A stretch of DNA of 64,000 nucleotides from NCBI RefSeq assembly GCF_001667035.1, contig NZ_LZIR01000001.1, forward strand, positions 1 through 64,000, written 5' to 3'. The notes below the pieces were generated by a model. It saw only the letters and a program-made list of their open reading frames with translations, had not been told where the DNA came from and searched no databases. Numbering within the stretch: position 1 is the first letter of the stretch; each line of letters starts with the position of its first letter. A program made the position numbers and the translations under genes. Shown here one piece after another: positions 16,890 through 26,665 of the stretch. Origin of the DNA: Mycobacterium sp. 852002-51057_SCH5723018. Its GTDB lineage: Bacteria > Actinomycetota > Actinomycetes > Mycobacteriales > Mycobacteriaceae.

Positions 16890-17567
16890 TTAGTCGGTCT
16901 CCCGCTTGGCCTGGACCTGCTTCTCGACCTCGCGCCAATAACCGGGCTTGGGGCGTGCTTTTCCGAAGCCGCCCTTGGCGGCCTTCTGCATGATGGCGTC
17001 GGCCTCGTCGATTTCCTTCATCAGTTCCAGGGCGAACTCACGCTCGGCGGCGTAATACTTGGCCGCCCAGCGTAGGGCGATCACCGAGTACGCCCAGGCG
17101 GGCTCGACCTCGGCCCCGTCGGCGTCCTCCACCGCTTTGCGATGCCTGGCCTCCGCGTAGGCCACATGCTCCTGCAGCAACTCCTTGAGCCGAGTCGGGT
17201 TGCTGAGGTGGCCAAACGTCACCCGCAGGAGAACGCTGTGCTTGAGCACCGGAGGATCCACGGGTGCGTCTTTGGTCCATTCGGTTACGGCGGCCATCCC
17301 GGCCGGAGTGATTTTGTAGAGCCGCCGGCTGCGGGTGCCCTCGTCGTGCTCGACGCGCGACGTCACGAGCCCCAGGCTCTCGAGCTTCTTGAGCTCGGTG
17401 TAGATCTGGCTGTACGACGGGCTCCAGTAGTAGAGGTCGACGCTCCAGTCGATCCACTTCTTGAGGTCGTAGCCGGAGACCTCCTCCTCGTACGACATCA
17501 TGCCCAGCAGCGCCCAACTGGTGGCGGCAAGTCCCGCCTTCGCCGGATTTTCGCTGGTCTCGCCCAC
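16890..17567 (-). CDS. PadR-family transcriptional regulator
   Basis: A 225-residue regulator. An N-terminal winged helix (about residues 15-95) includes SWALLGMMSYEEEVSGYDLKK and the wing TRSRRLYKITPAG. It is followed by the Vir-type C-terminal helical dimerisation region (about 110-190). PadR proteins normally repress nearby genes in response to phenolic or other small compounds. The C-terminal tail (GFGKARPKPGYWREVEKQVQ) is basic and longer than in short PadRs. It is convergent with the KstD-like gene, so it need not control that cluster. An imperfect inverted repeat of GTAACA lies just before its ATG and could be its autoregulatory site. Confidence 0.87.
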   Translation of the reverse strand: MGETSENPAKAGLAATSWALLGMMSYEEEVSGYDLKKWIDWSVDLYYWSPSYSQIYTELKKLESLGLVTSRVEHDEGTRSRRLYKITPAGMAAVTEWTKDAPVDPPVLKHSVLLRVTFGHLSNPTRLKELLQEHVAYAEARHRKAVEDADGAEVEPAWAYSVIALRWAAKYYAAEREFALELMKEIDEADAIMQKAAKGGFGKARPKPGYWREVEKQVQAKRETD

Positions 17568-17576
17568 TCAGCCAGC

Positions 17577-17609
17577 GTAACAACACAGGTCACCAGCTCC
17601 CGGTGTTAC
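17577..17609. promoter_or_regulatory. inverted repeat before padR-type gene
   Basis: GTAACA at 17577-17582 and TGTTAC at 17604-17609 form a perfect six-base inverted repeat with 21 bases between. It lies 10 bp upstream of the PadR ATG on the minus strand. The position suits autorepression. The arms are short, so this is only a candidate. Confidence 0.3.
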
Positions 17610-17785
17610 CGACCGCTGGCCGGGACAGCAGCGTGCTGCCGGGCGTCGGGGTTCAGGATGTCGCGGGTGCCGCTGAACACCGTCGGGGGCCGAGGCCGGT
17701 CAGGTCCGCGCGCGGCGGACTGACCATCGGGTCGGTGGCCAGGAGGTCACCGCACCACCGCAGGGCCCGACTCCCTAGCATGGCG

Positions 17786-18640
17786 TCACCGGATCTGGAA
17801 CCCGCGCCTGCGCGTCCAGAGCAGGGCCGCGACTGTTCCGATGATCCACACCGCGGCGGCGGTCGCCAGGTGTACGAGGCTTTTGGTGTCGCGTCCGAAA
17901 ACCGGCCAGATCAGTTGGGGCAGCTGGGTCCATAGGACGCGGTGCTCCACCCCGTTCATCGGGTCGGCGACGTAGTAGAGCGCGTACGGCAGCGTGAGGG
18001 CCAACGCCCAGCCGCCGGTGCGGCGACGATTGCCACGCTGTCGCCACCGTCGGATCAGCGGCTCGGCGCTGACCGGATGGAGCACCGAGATGAGGTTGCC
18101 CACGCCGAGCCAGGACACGATGGGCACGGCGACGGTGGGAATGGTCACGGCGAGGCGCCCGGGCGTTTGGAACCACAACGTGAGGGCCATCGCGGTCAGC
18201 AAGGTGGGCAGCCCCACGAGCGTGAGCAGGGCCAGGTTTTTGATCAGCATCACCCGCCACAGCGGGACCCCGTCGGACAGGGCCTGAAGGACGCGATAGT
18301 GATCGGCGCCGAGCAGGTTGGTGGTGGTGACGTCGGCGAGGACCCATGAGGAGAAGTAGGTACCGACCAACACGGCCCAGTCGTGGTGGTGGCGGCCGGG
18401 GGTCAGCGGCTGCACGAGCAACCACGCCGCGGCGAAAATGACATTGGCCAACACCCCCATCAGCCAGGTCCGTGGCGGGGTGAACGACCACCGGATCTCG
18501 GCCCCGACGGCCCGCCACAGGCCTTGCCGAAAGTCCTTGGCGGCGCGCTTGGCCGCGGTCGGCCGGGGGGCCGATGCACGAGCCGCGGCACGCAGCGCCG
18601 CGCCCAGGTGTGGGCGCATCGTTGCCTGTAACTCCACCAT
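17786..18640 (-). CDS. polytopic membrane protein, permease-like
   Basis: A 284-residue membrane protein with about six predicted helices, including MGVLANVIFAAAWLLVQPL, LALLTLVGLPTLLTAMALTL and AAVWIIGTVAALLW. The N-terminal 50 residues are basic and cytoplasmic-looking. The spacing and the DVTTTNLLGADHYRVLQALS segment resemble ABC-2 type permeases, but no ATPase gene is next to it, so the class is uncertain. ATG 18640 is preceded by GGGGGAG, a good ribosome site. It lies 18 bp after the DUF1003 gene on the same strand and is probably co-transcribed with it. Substrate is unknown. Confidence 0.7.
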   Translation of the reverse strand: MVELQATMRPHLGAALRAAARASAPRPTAAKRAAKDFRQGLWRAVGAEIRWSFTPPRTWLMGVLANVIFAAAWLLVQPLTPGRHHHDWAVLVGTYFSSWVLADVTTTNLLGADHYRVLQALSDGVPLWRVMLIKNLALLTLVGLPTLLTAMALTLWFQTPGRLAVTIPTVAVPIVSWLGVGNLISVLHPVSAEPLIRRWRQRGNRRRTGGWALALTLPYALYYVADPMNGVEHRVLWTQLPQLIWPVFGRDTKSLVHLATAAAVWIIGTVAALLWTRRRGFQIR

Positions 18641-18658
18641 TTGCTCCCCCAGAGCGGT

Positions 18659-19132
18659 CTAAGCTTGCAACGCGGAATCGCCAGGCGCCGGCGGCGGCGG
18701 GATCAAGCGCCGATGCAATTCCTCAGTCAGCACGTGGATCTCACGAGTGAGTTGGGTGTTGGTCTTCAGCTCCAATTCCTGGGTCTCGAAGTCATGGTCG
18801 GCCCGGGCTTGCTGAAAGGCGGATTGCCGGTTCTGGCCGATCATCACGAAGGTCGACAGGAAAATGGCCTCCAGCGAGACCACCAGGGTCAAGGTGGGCC
18901 ACGGGTTTTTCTCCAGCAGCAGCATCCACACGCCGAATACGGCCGCGTGGATCCACACGAAGTTCATCGATCCGGCGAACGCGGTGATCCGGTCGGCCAA
19001 GCGCAGCTGAAGATCCGCGCTGCGCCTCCTGGCCTCCTCCAGCACGGCCGGATGGTGCACCTGTCCCCCCCGCAACAGCCGAAGTGGAATCAGTTGCGGG
19101 CTGTGCCGATGGGTGTCGGCCTGGGTCGTCAT
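18659..19132 (-). CDS. DUF1003 membrane protein
   Basis: A 157-residue protein with two membrane helices (WIHAAVFGVWMLLLE and TLTLVVSLEAIFLSTFVMIG) and a DUF1003-like layout: a cytoplasmic N-terminus with the helix LADRITAFAGSMNF before the first helix, and a C-terminal charged coiled-coil region (DFETQELELKTNTQLTREIH). DUF1003 proteins are found widely and their function is not established. ATG 19132 is chosen because it matches the family length; the longer frame to 19456 crosses the promoter of the opposite gene. It is followed after 18 bp by a membrane protein gene on the same strand. Confidence 0.82.
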   Translation of the reverse strand: MTTQADTHRHSPQLIPLRLLRGGQVHHPAVLEEARRRSADLQLRLADRITAFAGSMNFVWIHAAVFGVWMLLLEKNPWPTLTLVVSLEAIFLSTFVMIGQNRQSAFQQARADHDFETQELELKTNTQLTREIHVLTEELHRRLIPPPPAPGDSALQA

Positions 19133-19292
19133 CTGAGCGTCCTTTCGGTGTCTGACACATATCGACCGGTGGAAGGGCCGCTGGCTAATGCTACTGATCG
19201 AGCCGACGACGCAGCGGTAGAACGTGTTACAGTTTGCCGACCGCGGCGGGGATCCGGCGGCCCACCCGGGCTTTGCGCGGAAGGAGGCCGGG

Positions 19293-20480
19293 ATGGATCG
19301 CATCGCCGGCCATAAAATCTCCGAAAAGCTCAGGCGCGGAAGCCAAATGGGAGTAGTACGCCGCCACCGGGTCGTCATCGCCGGGCTCGGGGACGCGGGC
19401 GTCCTCACCGCCGTCCGCCTGGCCAGGCACGCCGACGTGGTCGGAATTTCGGTCAAACCCGCGCTGGTCAGCGGCCAAGAACTCGGCGTCCGGCTCTCCC
19501 GTCCGCAGGATTGGGCACGCGACTACTGGATCCCATTCGACAGGTTCCGCCGGCTGGATCGGGTGCGGACCGTGCAGGCGACGCTGACGGGCGTCGACCT
19601 GGCCGCTCGAACCGTGTTGGGTCGCCGACACGACGGCACAACCTTGACCGAAGAGTACGACGCGCTCGTCATCTCGACGGGGGTAACCAACGGCTTCTGG
19701 CGGCGGCCGACGCTGCAGTCGGCCGCCGATATCGGCGCGGACCTGCGCGCGGCGCACGAACGGCTCGCCGCTGCCGATTCGGTGATCGTCGTGGGTGGCG
19801 GCGCGGCCGCGGTCAGCAGCGCCCTCAACATGGCGACCACCTGGCCGGACAAACGGATCGATCTGTACTTCCCCGGAGAGCGGGCGCTGAGCGAATATCA
19901 CCCGGCGACCTGGAAGCGCCTCCGGGCCCGGCTGACCGGGCTAGGTGTGGGGGTCCACCCGAGGCACCGCGCCGGCGTGCCCGAGGGTTTCGCGGGTGAT
20001 GAGATCACCGGCGAACCGGTGCGCTGGAGCACCGGGCAACCGTCCGCCCGCGCCGACGCGGTGCTGTGGGCGATCGGCCGGGTGCGGCCCAACACCGACT
20101 GGCTGCCGCCCGAGCTGCTCGACGAGCGCGGGTTCGTGCGCGTGACGCCGGAGCTGCGGGTGCCCGGACATCCGGGCGTCTTCGCGGTCGGGGACGTCGC
20201 GGCGAGCGACCCGCTGCGCAGCTCCGCCCGCAATCGTGGAGATGCGCTCATGGCGCACAACATTCGTGCCGAGCTCGCGGGACGCGAGCTGCGCACATTC
20301 CGGACGCCGGGCCGGCGTTGGGGCTCGTTGGTGGGTATCCAGCCGGACGGGCTGGAGGTCTTCTTCCCCACCGGCCAGTCGTTTCGCTTTCCGACGTGGT
20401 CGGTCGAGCGGGTGGTGATGCCGTGGGTCGTTCGCTGGGGCATGTATCGCGGGGTGCGGCAAAACCATCCGCTTGGCTAA
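19293..20480 (+). CDS. NDH-2 / FSP1-like pyridine nucleotide-disulfide oxidoreductase
   Basis: A 395-residue FAD and NAD(P)H oxidoreductase of the two-dinucleotide-binding-domain family. The FAD motif is VIAGLGDAGVLTAVRLA, the NAD motif VIVVGGGAAAVSSAL and the second FAD motif GVFAVGDVAASD. A redox-active CxxxxC disulfide is absent, which suits type II NADH dehydrogenase or ferroptosis-suppressor-like quinone reductases. No clear C-terminal amphipathic membrane anchor can be assigned beyond the SVERVVMPWVVRWGMYRGV helix. ATG 19293 follows an AAGGAGG ribosome site. A later ATG at 19347 is possible. It is convergent with the kinase gene (15-bp gap). Electron transfer to a quinone is inferred. 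Confidence 0.78.
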   Translation: MDRIAGHKISEKLRRGSQMGVVRRHRVVIAGLGDAGVLTAVRLARHADVVGISVKPALVSGQELGVRLSRPQDWARDYWIPFDRFRRLDRVRTVQATLTGVDLAARTVLGRRHDGTTLTEEYDALVISTGVTNGFWRRPTLQSAADIGADLRAAHERLAAADSVIVVGGGAAAVSSALNMATTWPDKRIDLYFPGERALSEYHPATWKRLRARLTGLGVGVHPRHRAGVPEGFAGDEITGEPVRWSTGQPSARADAVLWAIGRVRPNTDWLPPELLDERGFVRVTPELRVPGHPGVFAVGDVAASDPLRSSARNRGDALMAHNIRAELAGRELRTFRTPGRRWGSLVGIQPDGLEVFFPTGQSFRFPTWSVERVVMPWVVRWGMYRGVRQNHPLG

Positions 20481-20495
20481 CCGCCGATGGTCGGC

Positions 20496-22388
20496 CTAAT
20501 CGCCTGTGCGGGTATATGTTTCGACAAAGTCGACGCTCCCGGAACACGAGCGACTGCCCGACTGCTCCAGGCGGTTCTGCCCGCTGAGCAGCGTGATCGG
20601 GTCCTGTGGTGGCTGCGGCAGCGGATACTGGCCGGTGACCTTCACAAAGACAGGGCCGCCACACTGGGGGCCGGGTTCGTCGTGTTCGACGTCCAAGGTC
20701 CATGAGCCGCCGCCGAAAACCAGCGGTGTGTCAAGGGTTTTGGAGTGAAAGTAGCTCATGCACCGGTCGCCGGTGCGCAGGCAGTCGGTGGTGACGGCCT
20801 GGTCCGCCTGCTGCTGAGGTCCTCTGCTGAACTTCCGCGTGACGTGGTAACGGCCGTGCAGCGCTTGGGCCGGCGACACCACCCTCGGCGGTAGCGTGTT
20901 CGCGTCGGGCAGGCTGTTGACATCGACGTCCCCGGTACGGGTGAAGGTCACGGTTCGTTTCTGATCGCAGGCGTTGGCGGCGGCCCCGCGGTAGTCGCCG
21001 GTGAAGGTGCCGTCGGGGCTCCGTTGCAAGGTGAACACCTGCCAGATTTCCGCGGGCGCGTCGCGGCACTTGTCCGAGCCGATGGTGACGGCCACCCAGC
21101 GCCCGTCGACCTCGTCGAACACCGTGGTGGAGGCGAGCCTCATCTCGCCGCTGAGACGTGACGCCGTCGCCCGGCACCCGGTGGGCCCGCACACCGAGCG
21201 GACCGCGTACGTGTCCGTCAACGCGGCCGCACCCGGAGCAGGGACGTCGTCGAGGTTGGTGCCCGGGCCGAATTGGACCCGATAGACGCCGGTGAATGGG
21301 CCCGAGTTGGGCGCCGCGGCCGCGGGAGTGGCCGGCGCCGCGGCGGTGTTGCGTCCGCCGGTGTGGTCTCGATCGTTCAGGAGCTTCACCCCCGCGACGA
21401 CAGCACCGGCGACGACGAGCAACGCGGCGGCCGCCAGGGCGCCGGCCCGGGCGCGAGAACGCCGCCTCGATGGTGACACGGCGGGCATCGTGGCTTCCAC
21501 TGCGGGATCGGTGTCCGGGAACGGGATCTCACCCGCGCGTGAGAACCCCGGACCGAGCTGCCGGGCCAGTCGGTCGGCGAACTCGCGGCAGCTGTCGAAG
21601 CGGTCGGACGGCTCCTTGGCCATCGCGGTGGCGAACACCGGATTCAGCGCGGCCAGCTCCGGTCGGTGCGCACCGATCGGCGGCGGCGGGGCGCCGATGT
21701 GTTGGCTGATCACCACGGCGGCGTTGGAATCAGCGTAGGGCGGCACCCCGGCCAGCAGATGAAAGGCGGTGCAGGCCAACGCGTATTGATCGGCGCTTCC
21801 GTCGACCCGCTCGCCCTTCAATTGCTCGGGTGCCACGTAGGCCACCGTGCCGACCGTCATGTTGGTCGCGGTCAGCCCGGTCGCGTCGTCGATGTGGCGC
21901 GCAAGCCCGAAATCGGCGAGGTAAACGCGCCGGGACTGCGCGTCGGGTTCGGTCAGCAGGATGTTGGCCGGCTTGACATCGCGGTGCAACAACCCGCGAT
22001 GATGCGCATAGTCGAGTGCCGAGGCCACCGCGGTAACGATCGACACCACCAGCTCGAGCGGCATGCCGCCCGGGTAGTTCTCGTGCAGCAGGCGGCCGGC
22101 ATCGGTGCCGGCCACGTAATCCATTGAGATCCAAAACTGGCCGTCCTCTTCGCCGCGGTCGTGAATCGACACGATGTGCGGATGAGACAGGCCCGCCGCG
22201 ACTTCCGCCTCGCGCATGAAGCGCGCCCGAAATTCCGGATCGCCGGTCAGGTCGCCCGGCAGGACCTTCAGCGCGTCCTCGCGCGGCAACCGCGGATGCG
22301 ACGCCAGATAGACCCGCCCCATCCCGCCCGCGCCCAGGACCCGCACGATCGTGTAGCCGGCAAACACCTGACCAACCTCAAGCGACAT
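20496..22388 (-). CDS. transmembrane Ser/Thr protein kinase, duplicated Cys-rich ectodomain (paralogue 1)
   Basis: A 630-residue Hanks-type kinase. The glycine loop is GAGGMGRV, with Lys41, HRDVKPAN (135-142), DFG (159-161) and APE (186-188). A juxtamembrane linker and a single helix (about 316-337) lead to an extracellular part (338-630). That part contains two related halves, about 364-488 and 509-630. Each ends in TRTGD and carries four cysteines: C400, C405, C441, C474 and C536, C543, C576, C615. Disulfide-bonded sensor modules are inferred. It lies next to paralogue 2 on the same strand, and the two share conserved sequence before the ATG (22388). The open frame to 22676 is spurious. Ligand and targets are unknown. 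Confidence 0.9.
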   Translation of the reverse strand: MSLEVGQVFAGYTIVRVLGAGGMGRVYLASHPRLPREDALKVLPGDLTGDPEFRARFMREAEVAAGLSHPHIVSIHDRGEEDGQFWISMDYVAGTDAGRLLHENYPGGMPLELVVSIVTAVASALDYAHHRGLLHRDVKPANILLTEPDAQSRRVYLADFGLARHIDDATGLTATNMTVGTVAYVAPEQLKGERVDGSADQYALACTAFHLLAGVPPYADSNAAVVISQHIGAPPPPIGAHRPELAALNPVFATAMAKEPSDRFDSCREFADRLARQLGPGFSRAGEIPFPDTDPAVEATMPAVSPSRRRSRARAGALAAAALLVVAGAVVAGVKLLNDRDHTGGRNTAAAPATPAAAAPNSGPFTGVYRVQFGPGTNLDDVPAPGAAALTDTYAVRSVCGPTGCRATASRLSGEMRLASTTVFDEVDGRWVAVTIGSDKCRDAPAEIWQVFTLQRSPDGTFTGDYRGAAANACDQKRTVTFTRTGDVDVNSLPDANTLPPRVVSPAQALHGRYHVTRKFSRGPQQQADQAVTTDCLRTGDRCMSYFHSKTLDTPLVFGGGSWTLDVEHDEPGPQCGGPVFVKVTGQYPLPQPPQDPITLLSGQNRLEQSGSRSCSGSVDFVETYTRTGD

Positions 22389-22504
22389 GGCCAAATGGTA
22401 AATCCTCAAGGCGCAGCGGCAACTACCATTCCCGTCGAATACGCATGCGACCGCGCCGGCAAAATGACGGTGGGGCGACGCGTGGGTGTTCCCGGGGACG
22501 CCCG

Positions 22505-24334
22505 CTAATCGCCCGTGCGCGTTATTGTTTCGTCGAAATCCGCATTCATGGCGCAGGGTTCGGTCTGTTCCTGGTGACCGCGCCCGACGAGCTGCAGGAT
22601 GGGGTCCTGTGGCGGCTGCGGCACCGGCGCCTGCCCGCTGGACTTCATGTGCGCGGTGTCGGTTGACCTGCCACACCTGATGTCGACGTCGATGTTCCAG
22701 GTCCAGCTCCCGCCGCCGAACACCAGCGGCAGGTCACCCGACGGTTCGTGGAAGTAGCTCATGCACCGATCGCCGGTGCGCAGGCAGGCGGTGGTGACGG
22801 CGGTGTCCAGCTGCTGCCGTGGGATCCCGTTCGTCAAGGTGCGTGTAACGCGATAGTGGCCGCGGAGCCCCTGGGCCGGCGACGGCACCCGCGGCGGTGG
22901 GCCGGACGGGTCGGGAAGCCCGTTGGCATCGGCGTCGCCGGTGCGGGTGAGGATCACGCTTCGCTTGTCGGCGCAGGCGTTGCCGGAGGTCGCGGTGTAT
23001 TCGCCGGCCAGGCTGCCGTCGGGCCGGGGCTGCAGCGAGAACACCTGCCAGAATTCGGCGTCGGCGTTTCGGCAGCTGTCCGGGCCGAGGGCTACCGCCA
23101 CCCAGCGGCCGCCGATCTCATCGAACACCATGCTCGGCTGCCCGACGGTTGCCCCGCCCAGGCGCGCCGCCGTCATCACGCAGCCGCTGGAGCGACACAC
23201 CGAACGCAGGCCATAGGTGCTCGTCAGCGCCGGCGTCCCGCCGGTGTCCGAGACGTCGTCGAGCGCGATGATCGGGCCGAAGTCGGCCCGGTAGGTGCCG
23301 CCGAACGGTCCGACGGCCGGGGCCGGATCATGCCGGCCGGTGAGCCTCGCGGTGGCAAACGCGCCGGCGGCGACCAGCAACGCGACGGCCAGCAGGGCGC
23401 CGATGAGGAGGGCCGGGCGCCGGCCCGGCCGCCTCCGGTTGGGTAGCGGCGGCCGAGGTCCCGCGGGGACCGTGAGGCCCTGGGGAACCGAGGGCGCGCT
23501 CAGGTGCTCGCTCAATTGCCGGGCGAATTCCCCGCAGCTGCCGTACCGGCCGGACGGCTCCTTGGCCATCGCGGTGGCGAACACCGTGTCCAGCCCGGCC
23601 AATTCGGGCCGGCGGGCACCGATCGAGGGCGGCGGGGCGCTGACGTGTTGCCCGATCACCACCACAGGGCTGGAACCGCGATACGGCGGCGCCCCGACAA
23701 GCAGGTGAAAAGCGGTGCAGGCCAACGCGTATTGATCGGCACGGCCGTCAACCGAACTGGCCATCAGCTGCTCGGGCGCGGCGTAGGCCACCGTGCCCAC
23801 CGCCATCCTGGTCGTGGTGGGCCCCGTCACGTCGTCGATGCGGCGCGCGATGCCGAAATCGGCCAAATAAACGCGTCGCCCCTGCCCGTCCGAATCGGCC
23901 ACCAAGATGTTGGCCGGCTTCACGTCGCGGTGCAGCACGCCGCGGCGATGCGCGTAATCCAGCGCCGAGGCGACCGCGGTGATGATCGCCATCGCCTCAC
24001 CGACGGGCATCCCACCCGGAAACCGCTCCCGCAGCAGCCTGGCCACGTCGGTGCCGGCCACGTAGTCCATCGAGATCCAAAACTGGCCGTCATGCTCGCC
24101 GCGGTCGTGAATGCCCACGATGTGCGGATGCGACAAACCCGCGGCCAACTCGGCCTCGCGCTCGAACCGCTCCCGATACCGCGGGTCGGCGGTCACTTCG
24201 GGCGGCAACAGCTTCAGGGCGTCCTGGCGCGGCAACCGGGGATGCGCCGCCAGGTACACCCGGCCCATCCCGCCCGAGCCCAGCACCCGCAGGATCGTGT
24301 ACCCGTCGAACAACTGACCGGCCTCGAGCGACAT
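22505..24334 (-). CDS. transmembrane Ser/Thr protein kinase, duplicated Cys-rich ectodomain (paralogue 2)
   Basis: A 609-residue kinase paralogous to its downstream neighbour. It shows [13 protein letters not shown] for the catalytic lysine, [17 protein letters not shown] and APEQL. A basic stretch ([10 protein letters not shown]) precedes one membrane helix ([20 protein letters not shown]). The ectodomain keeps the same eight cysteines, including CRSSGC and CLRTGDRC, and both TRTGD endings (the final one is the C-terminus). ATG 24334 is preceded by the same leader pattern as the other two paralogues. The gap to paralogue 1 is 116 bp, and the two probably arose by tandem duplication. It follows the multicopper oxidase gene by 29 bp on the same strand, so read-through from the arsenic island is possible. 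Confidence 0.9.
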   Translation of the reverse strand: MSLEAGQLFDGYTILRVLGSGGMGRVYLAAHPRLPRQDALKLLPPEVTADPRYRERFEREAELAAGLSHPHIVGIHDRGEHDGQFWISMDYVAGTDVARLLRERFPGGMPVGEAMAIITAVASALDYAHRRGVLHRDVKPANILVADSDGQGRRVYLADFGIARRIDDVTGPTTTRMAVGTVAYAAPEQLMASSVDGRADQYALACTAFHLLVGAPPYRGSSPVVVIGQHVSAPPPSIGARRPELAGLDTVFATAMAKEPSGRYGSCGEFARQLSEHLSAPSVPQGLTVPAGPRPPLPNRRRPGRRPALLIGALLAVALLVAAGAFATARLTGRHDPAPAVGPFGGTYRADFGPIIALDDVSDTGGTPALTSTYGLRSVCRSSGCVMTAARLGGATVGQPSMVFDEIGGRWVAVALGPDSCRNADAEFWQVFSLQPRPDGSLAGEYTATSGNACADKRSVILTRTGDADANGLPDPSGPPPRVPSPAQGLRGHYRVTRTLTNGIPRQQLDTAVTTACLRTGDRCMSYFHEPSGDLPLVFGGGSWTWNIDVDIRCGRSTDTAHMKSSGQAPVPQPPQDPILQLVGRGHQEQTEPCAMNADFDETITRTGD

Positions 24335-24363
24335 GGCCGAATCGTAAGTCCTTCCGTGGCGGA

Positions 24364-25842
24364 TCAGCCGCTATTGAGCAGCAGCATCAGCCCGTAGTCC
24401 ATGTGGATCTGCTGATGACAGTGCAGGAGTGACAGTCCGGGTTGGTCGGCGACGAAGTCGACGTCCATGCTCTGATAGCCGCCTAGCATCGCGACGTCCT
24501 TGCGCACGCCGGCGGTGGGCGTGCCGGCGACATGGGTGATTTCGAAGGTGTGCCGATGCAGGTGCATCGGGTGCAGGTCGTCGCTGGCGTTGCGGAAGCG
24601 CAGCCGGTAGCGCTTGTCGCGCTGGATGTTGAGCACGGGTTGGTCGTTGTCCATGGAGAACGGTGTGCCGTTGAAAGTCCATACGTTGAACCCGTTGTCG
24701 GCGGCGTTGCGCTTCTCGATCAGCAGCTCGATGGTCTGGTCGGGCGGTGCGGCGGGCGCGGGCCGCGCGAAAAGTCGGTAATCCCACTTGAACGGCGGCG
24801 GCGCCACCCACTGCGGATCCGCGCCGCGCCCGGCGTATTCCACGACGATGCCCATGCCGCGGTCGCGGTCGTCGTCGGACACGTCCCCCAGCACCCACAC
24901 CCCGGGGTTGGTCATGGTGACGACCGCCGAAATGCGTTCTGCGGCACCCAGCCACAGCACCGGCACCGATGACGGGTTGGGTACCGGGTTGCCGTCGAGC
25001 GCGATCACGGTGAAGGTATGACCGGGCAGGGCCAGGCTTCGGGTTTCGGTGGCGCTGCCGTTGAGGACGTGCAGCAGCACCCGCTGACCGGTCTGCACGC
25101 GGATGGGATCGCCGTGGCCCAGCATCCGTCCGTTGACGGTGAACGCCCCGTAACTGACCTCATTGCCGCGCGGGTCGCCGCGACCCAGCGAGGCCGCCAT
25201 CTCCGATTCGCCTTTGTCCTTCAGGCCGGGCTGCTCGTCGCCGGCCAGGAAGTCGGCGGCCATGTCGCCCCCGCTGGTGAAACTGGGATCAAACTCCTTG
25301 AGCGTCAAGAAGATCTCTTGGTCGTAGGCGCCGGGGTTCTGTTTGGGTTCGATGTAGACCGGACCGACCAGGCCGCTGTACTGGCCGCGGGACAGATCGG
25401 CGCGCGGGACCACGTGGGTGTGATAGAAGCGGAAGCCCGCGGGCCCCGGGACAAAGGAAATGCGCCGCATGCCGTGCGCGGGGATGTCAGGCGTGCCCTC
25501 CTCGGCGGCGCCGTCGACGTCCACGCCCAAGTGCTGGCCGTGCCAGTGCAGCTGCTCGGGGAAATCGGTGTCGTTGAAAATGTCCACCCACGCCCGCCGG
25601 CCCTCCTTGAACCGCACCAGAGGGCCGGGGAATTGGCCGTTGTAGGTCAGGGTCGAGGCGACCCGGCCGGGCGCCAATTCCACCCTGCCCGTACCGATCC
25701 GCAAGGTGTAGTCCGGCTTTCCATTGGGCGGGGCCGGCGGCGCGTTCCGCGAGCACGCGCCCGCACCCATGCCGGTGCCGCCGATCGCGGCGATCAACGC
25801 CGCCGATTTCAAGAATTCGCGCCGGCCGATCGGCGCCGTCAT
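24364..25842 (-). CDS. Tat-exported multicopper oxidase lipoprotein
   Basis: A 492-residue three-domain multicopper oxidase. The N-terminus has a twin-arginine signal (GRREFLKSAALIAAIGG) and a lipobox-like GAGAC, so it is probably exported folded and lipid-anchored. All four copper motifs are visible: HWHG, HTH, HPMHLHRH and HCHQQIHMDYGLM. These carry the type 1, 2 and 3 coppers, with Met as the axial type 1 ligand. Such enzymes oxidise Cu(I), phenols or other small substrates. Its ATG (25842) overlaps the stop of the ArsR-arsenate reductase fusion (ATGA), so it is co-expressed with a metalloid gene. Oxidation of Cu(I) or of an arsenic species is a hypothesis. Confidence 0.88.
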   Translation of the reverse strand: MTAPIGRREFLKSAALIAAIGGTGMGAGACSRNAPPAPPNGKPDYTLRIGTGRVELAPGRVASTLTYNGQFPGPLVRFKEGRRAWVDIFNDTDFPEQLHWHGQHLGVDVDGAAEEGTPDIPAHGMRRISFVPGPAGFRFYHTHVVPRADLSRGQYSGLVGPVYIEPKQNPGAYDQEIFLTLKEFDPSFTSGGDMAADFLAGDEQPGLKDKGESEMAASLGRGDPRGNEVSYGAFTVNGRMLGHGDPIRVQTGQRVLLHVLNGSATETRSLALPGHTFTVIALDGNPVPNPSSVPVLWLGAAERISAVVTMTNPGVWVLGDVSDDDRDRGMGIVVEYAGRGADPQWVAPPPFKWDYRLFARPAPAAPPDQTIELLIEKRNAADNGFNVWTFNGTPFSMDNDQPVLNIQRDKRYRLRFRNASDDLHPMHLHRHTFEITHVAGTPTAGVRKDVAMLGGYQSMDVDFVADQPGLSLLHCHQQIHMDYGLMLLLNSG

Positions 25843-26600
25843 CGGTCTCCGCCTTCGGGACCCAGCGCGAGGACCGGTAGCAGGAAATCGATTCGGGTGT
25901 CCAATTCGCTTGCCACACGGCGGAATTGCGGATAGCTGGCGCGGTCGTTGTCACCGGCGGCCGACGGGTCGGGCAGGCTCCAATGCATCGTCGTGGCCAC
26001 GCCGTGCTCACGCGCGTATTCGCGCACCTTGTCGCACAACGTGATGACGTAATCGAAGCGCCGCCGGCCTACCGCGGTCAACGGCTGGGGTCGGCCGTCG
26101 TGCAGGTCGATGCCGTACAGGTCGCGCAGGATTCGAATGGCGTTGGGATGCATGCGCGGTTTGGGATGACTGCCCGCGCTCGCGGTGCGGATGCGCCCGT
26201 GGCCCTTTTTCCGGAGCAGGGCCTCGGCCATCGGCGAGCGCGCGCTATTCCCCGAGCACAAAAACAGCACCGACCGTGCCGCGGGTTTAGCGGTGGCCGT
26301 CGACACGAGCGCCGGATGCAACGCGGCGGCCGCCTCCCCGAACGCCCCCGCGCACCGGCGCAGGTTCAGCTGGTAGTAGGTGTCGCGGCCGTCGAACGTG
26401 CTTTGCCGCGCGCCGATGAGCCCGGCCGTGCGCAACAGCCGTAGGTGATAGGAGACCAGGTTTTGCGGCTCATCAACGGCGGCAGCCAATTCCCGCACCC
26501 GGTGGTCGCCGGCCGCCAGTTCGGTCAGCAGCGCCCAGCGCACCGGATGCGCCGCCATGCGCATCAGCGGCGGCACCGCCGCCCGCTTGGGTATCGCCAC
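25839..26600 (-). CDS. ArsR-type HTH fused to arsenate reductase-like LMW phosphatase
   Basis: A 253-residue fusion. Residues about 5-95 are an ArsR winged helix (AAVDEPQNLVSYHLRLLRTA). Residues about 108-253 are a low-molecular-weight phosphatase/arsenate reductase domain with the P-loop FLCSGNSARSPMAEALL (CX5R) and a late DP motif (SLPDPSAAGD). GTG 26600 is the start; ATG alternatives inside the domain are less likely. A palindromic site lies 15 bp upstream. The stop overlaps the multicopper oxidase start. Similar ArsR-ArsC fusions are known in Actinobacteria. Regulation by a catalytic partner domain, or enzyme and repressor working on the same metalloid, is inferred. The lack of a typical CVC metal motif in its HTH part is notable. 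Confidence 0.87.
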   Translation of the reverse strand: MAIPKRAAVPPLMRMAAHPVRWALLTELAAGDHRVRELAAAVDEPQNLVSYHLRLLRTAGLIGARQSTFDGRDTYYQLNLRRCAGAFGEAAAALHPALVSTATAKPAARSVLFLCSGNSARSPMAEALLRKKGHGRIRTASAGSHPKPRMHPNAIRILRDLYGIDLHDGRPQPLTAVGRRRFDYVITLCDKVREYAREHGVATTMHWSLPDPSAAGDNDRASYPQFRRVASELDTRIDFLLPVLALGPEGGDR

Positions 26601-26614
26601 CTTTCGGACGATAC

Positions 26615-26630
26615 ATCAAACTGATTTGAT
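26615..26630. promoter_or_regulatory. ArsR-type operator between divergent genes
   Basis: ATCAAA, four bases (CTGA), then TTTGAT form a perfect six-base inverted repeat. It lies between the divergent ArsR-phosphatase fusion (start 26600) and the APC permease (start 26666). The ATCAA-N6-TTGAT shape is typical of ArsR-family operators. Dual control of both genes is inferred. Confidence 0.7.
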
Positions 26631-26665
26631 AGGTTTGGGGAGATCCCGGGTGACGAGGAGGCCGA

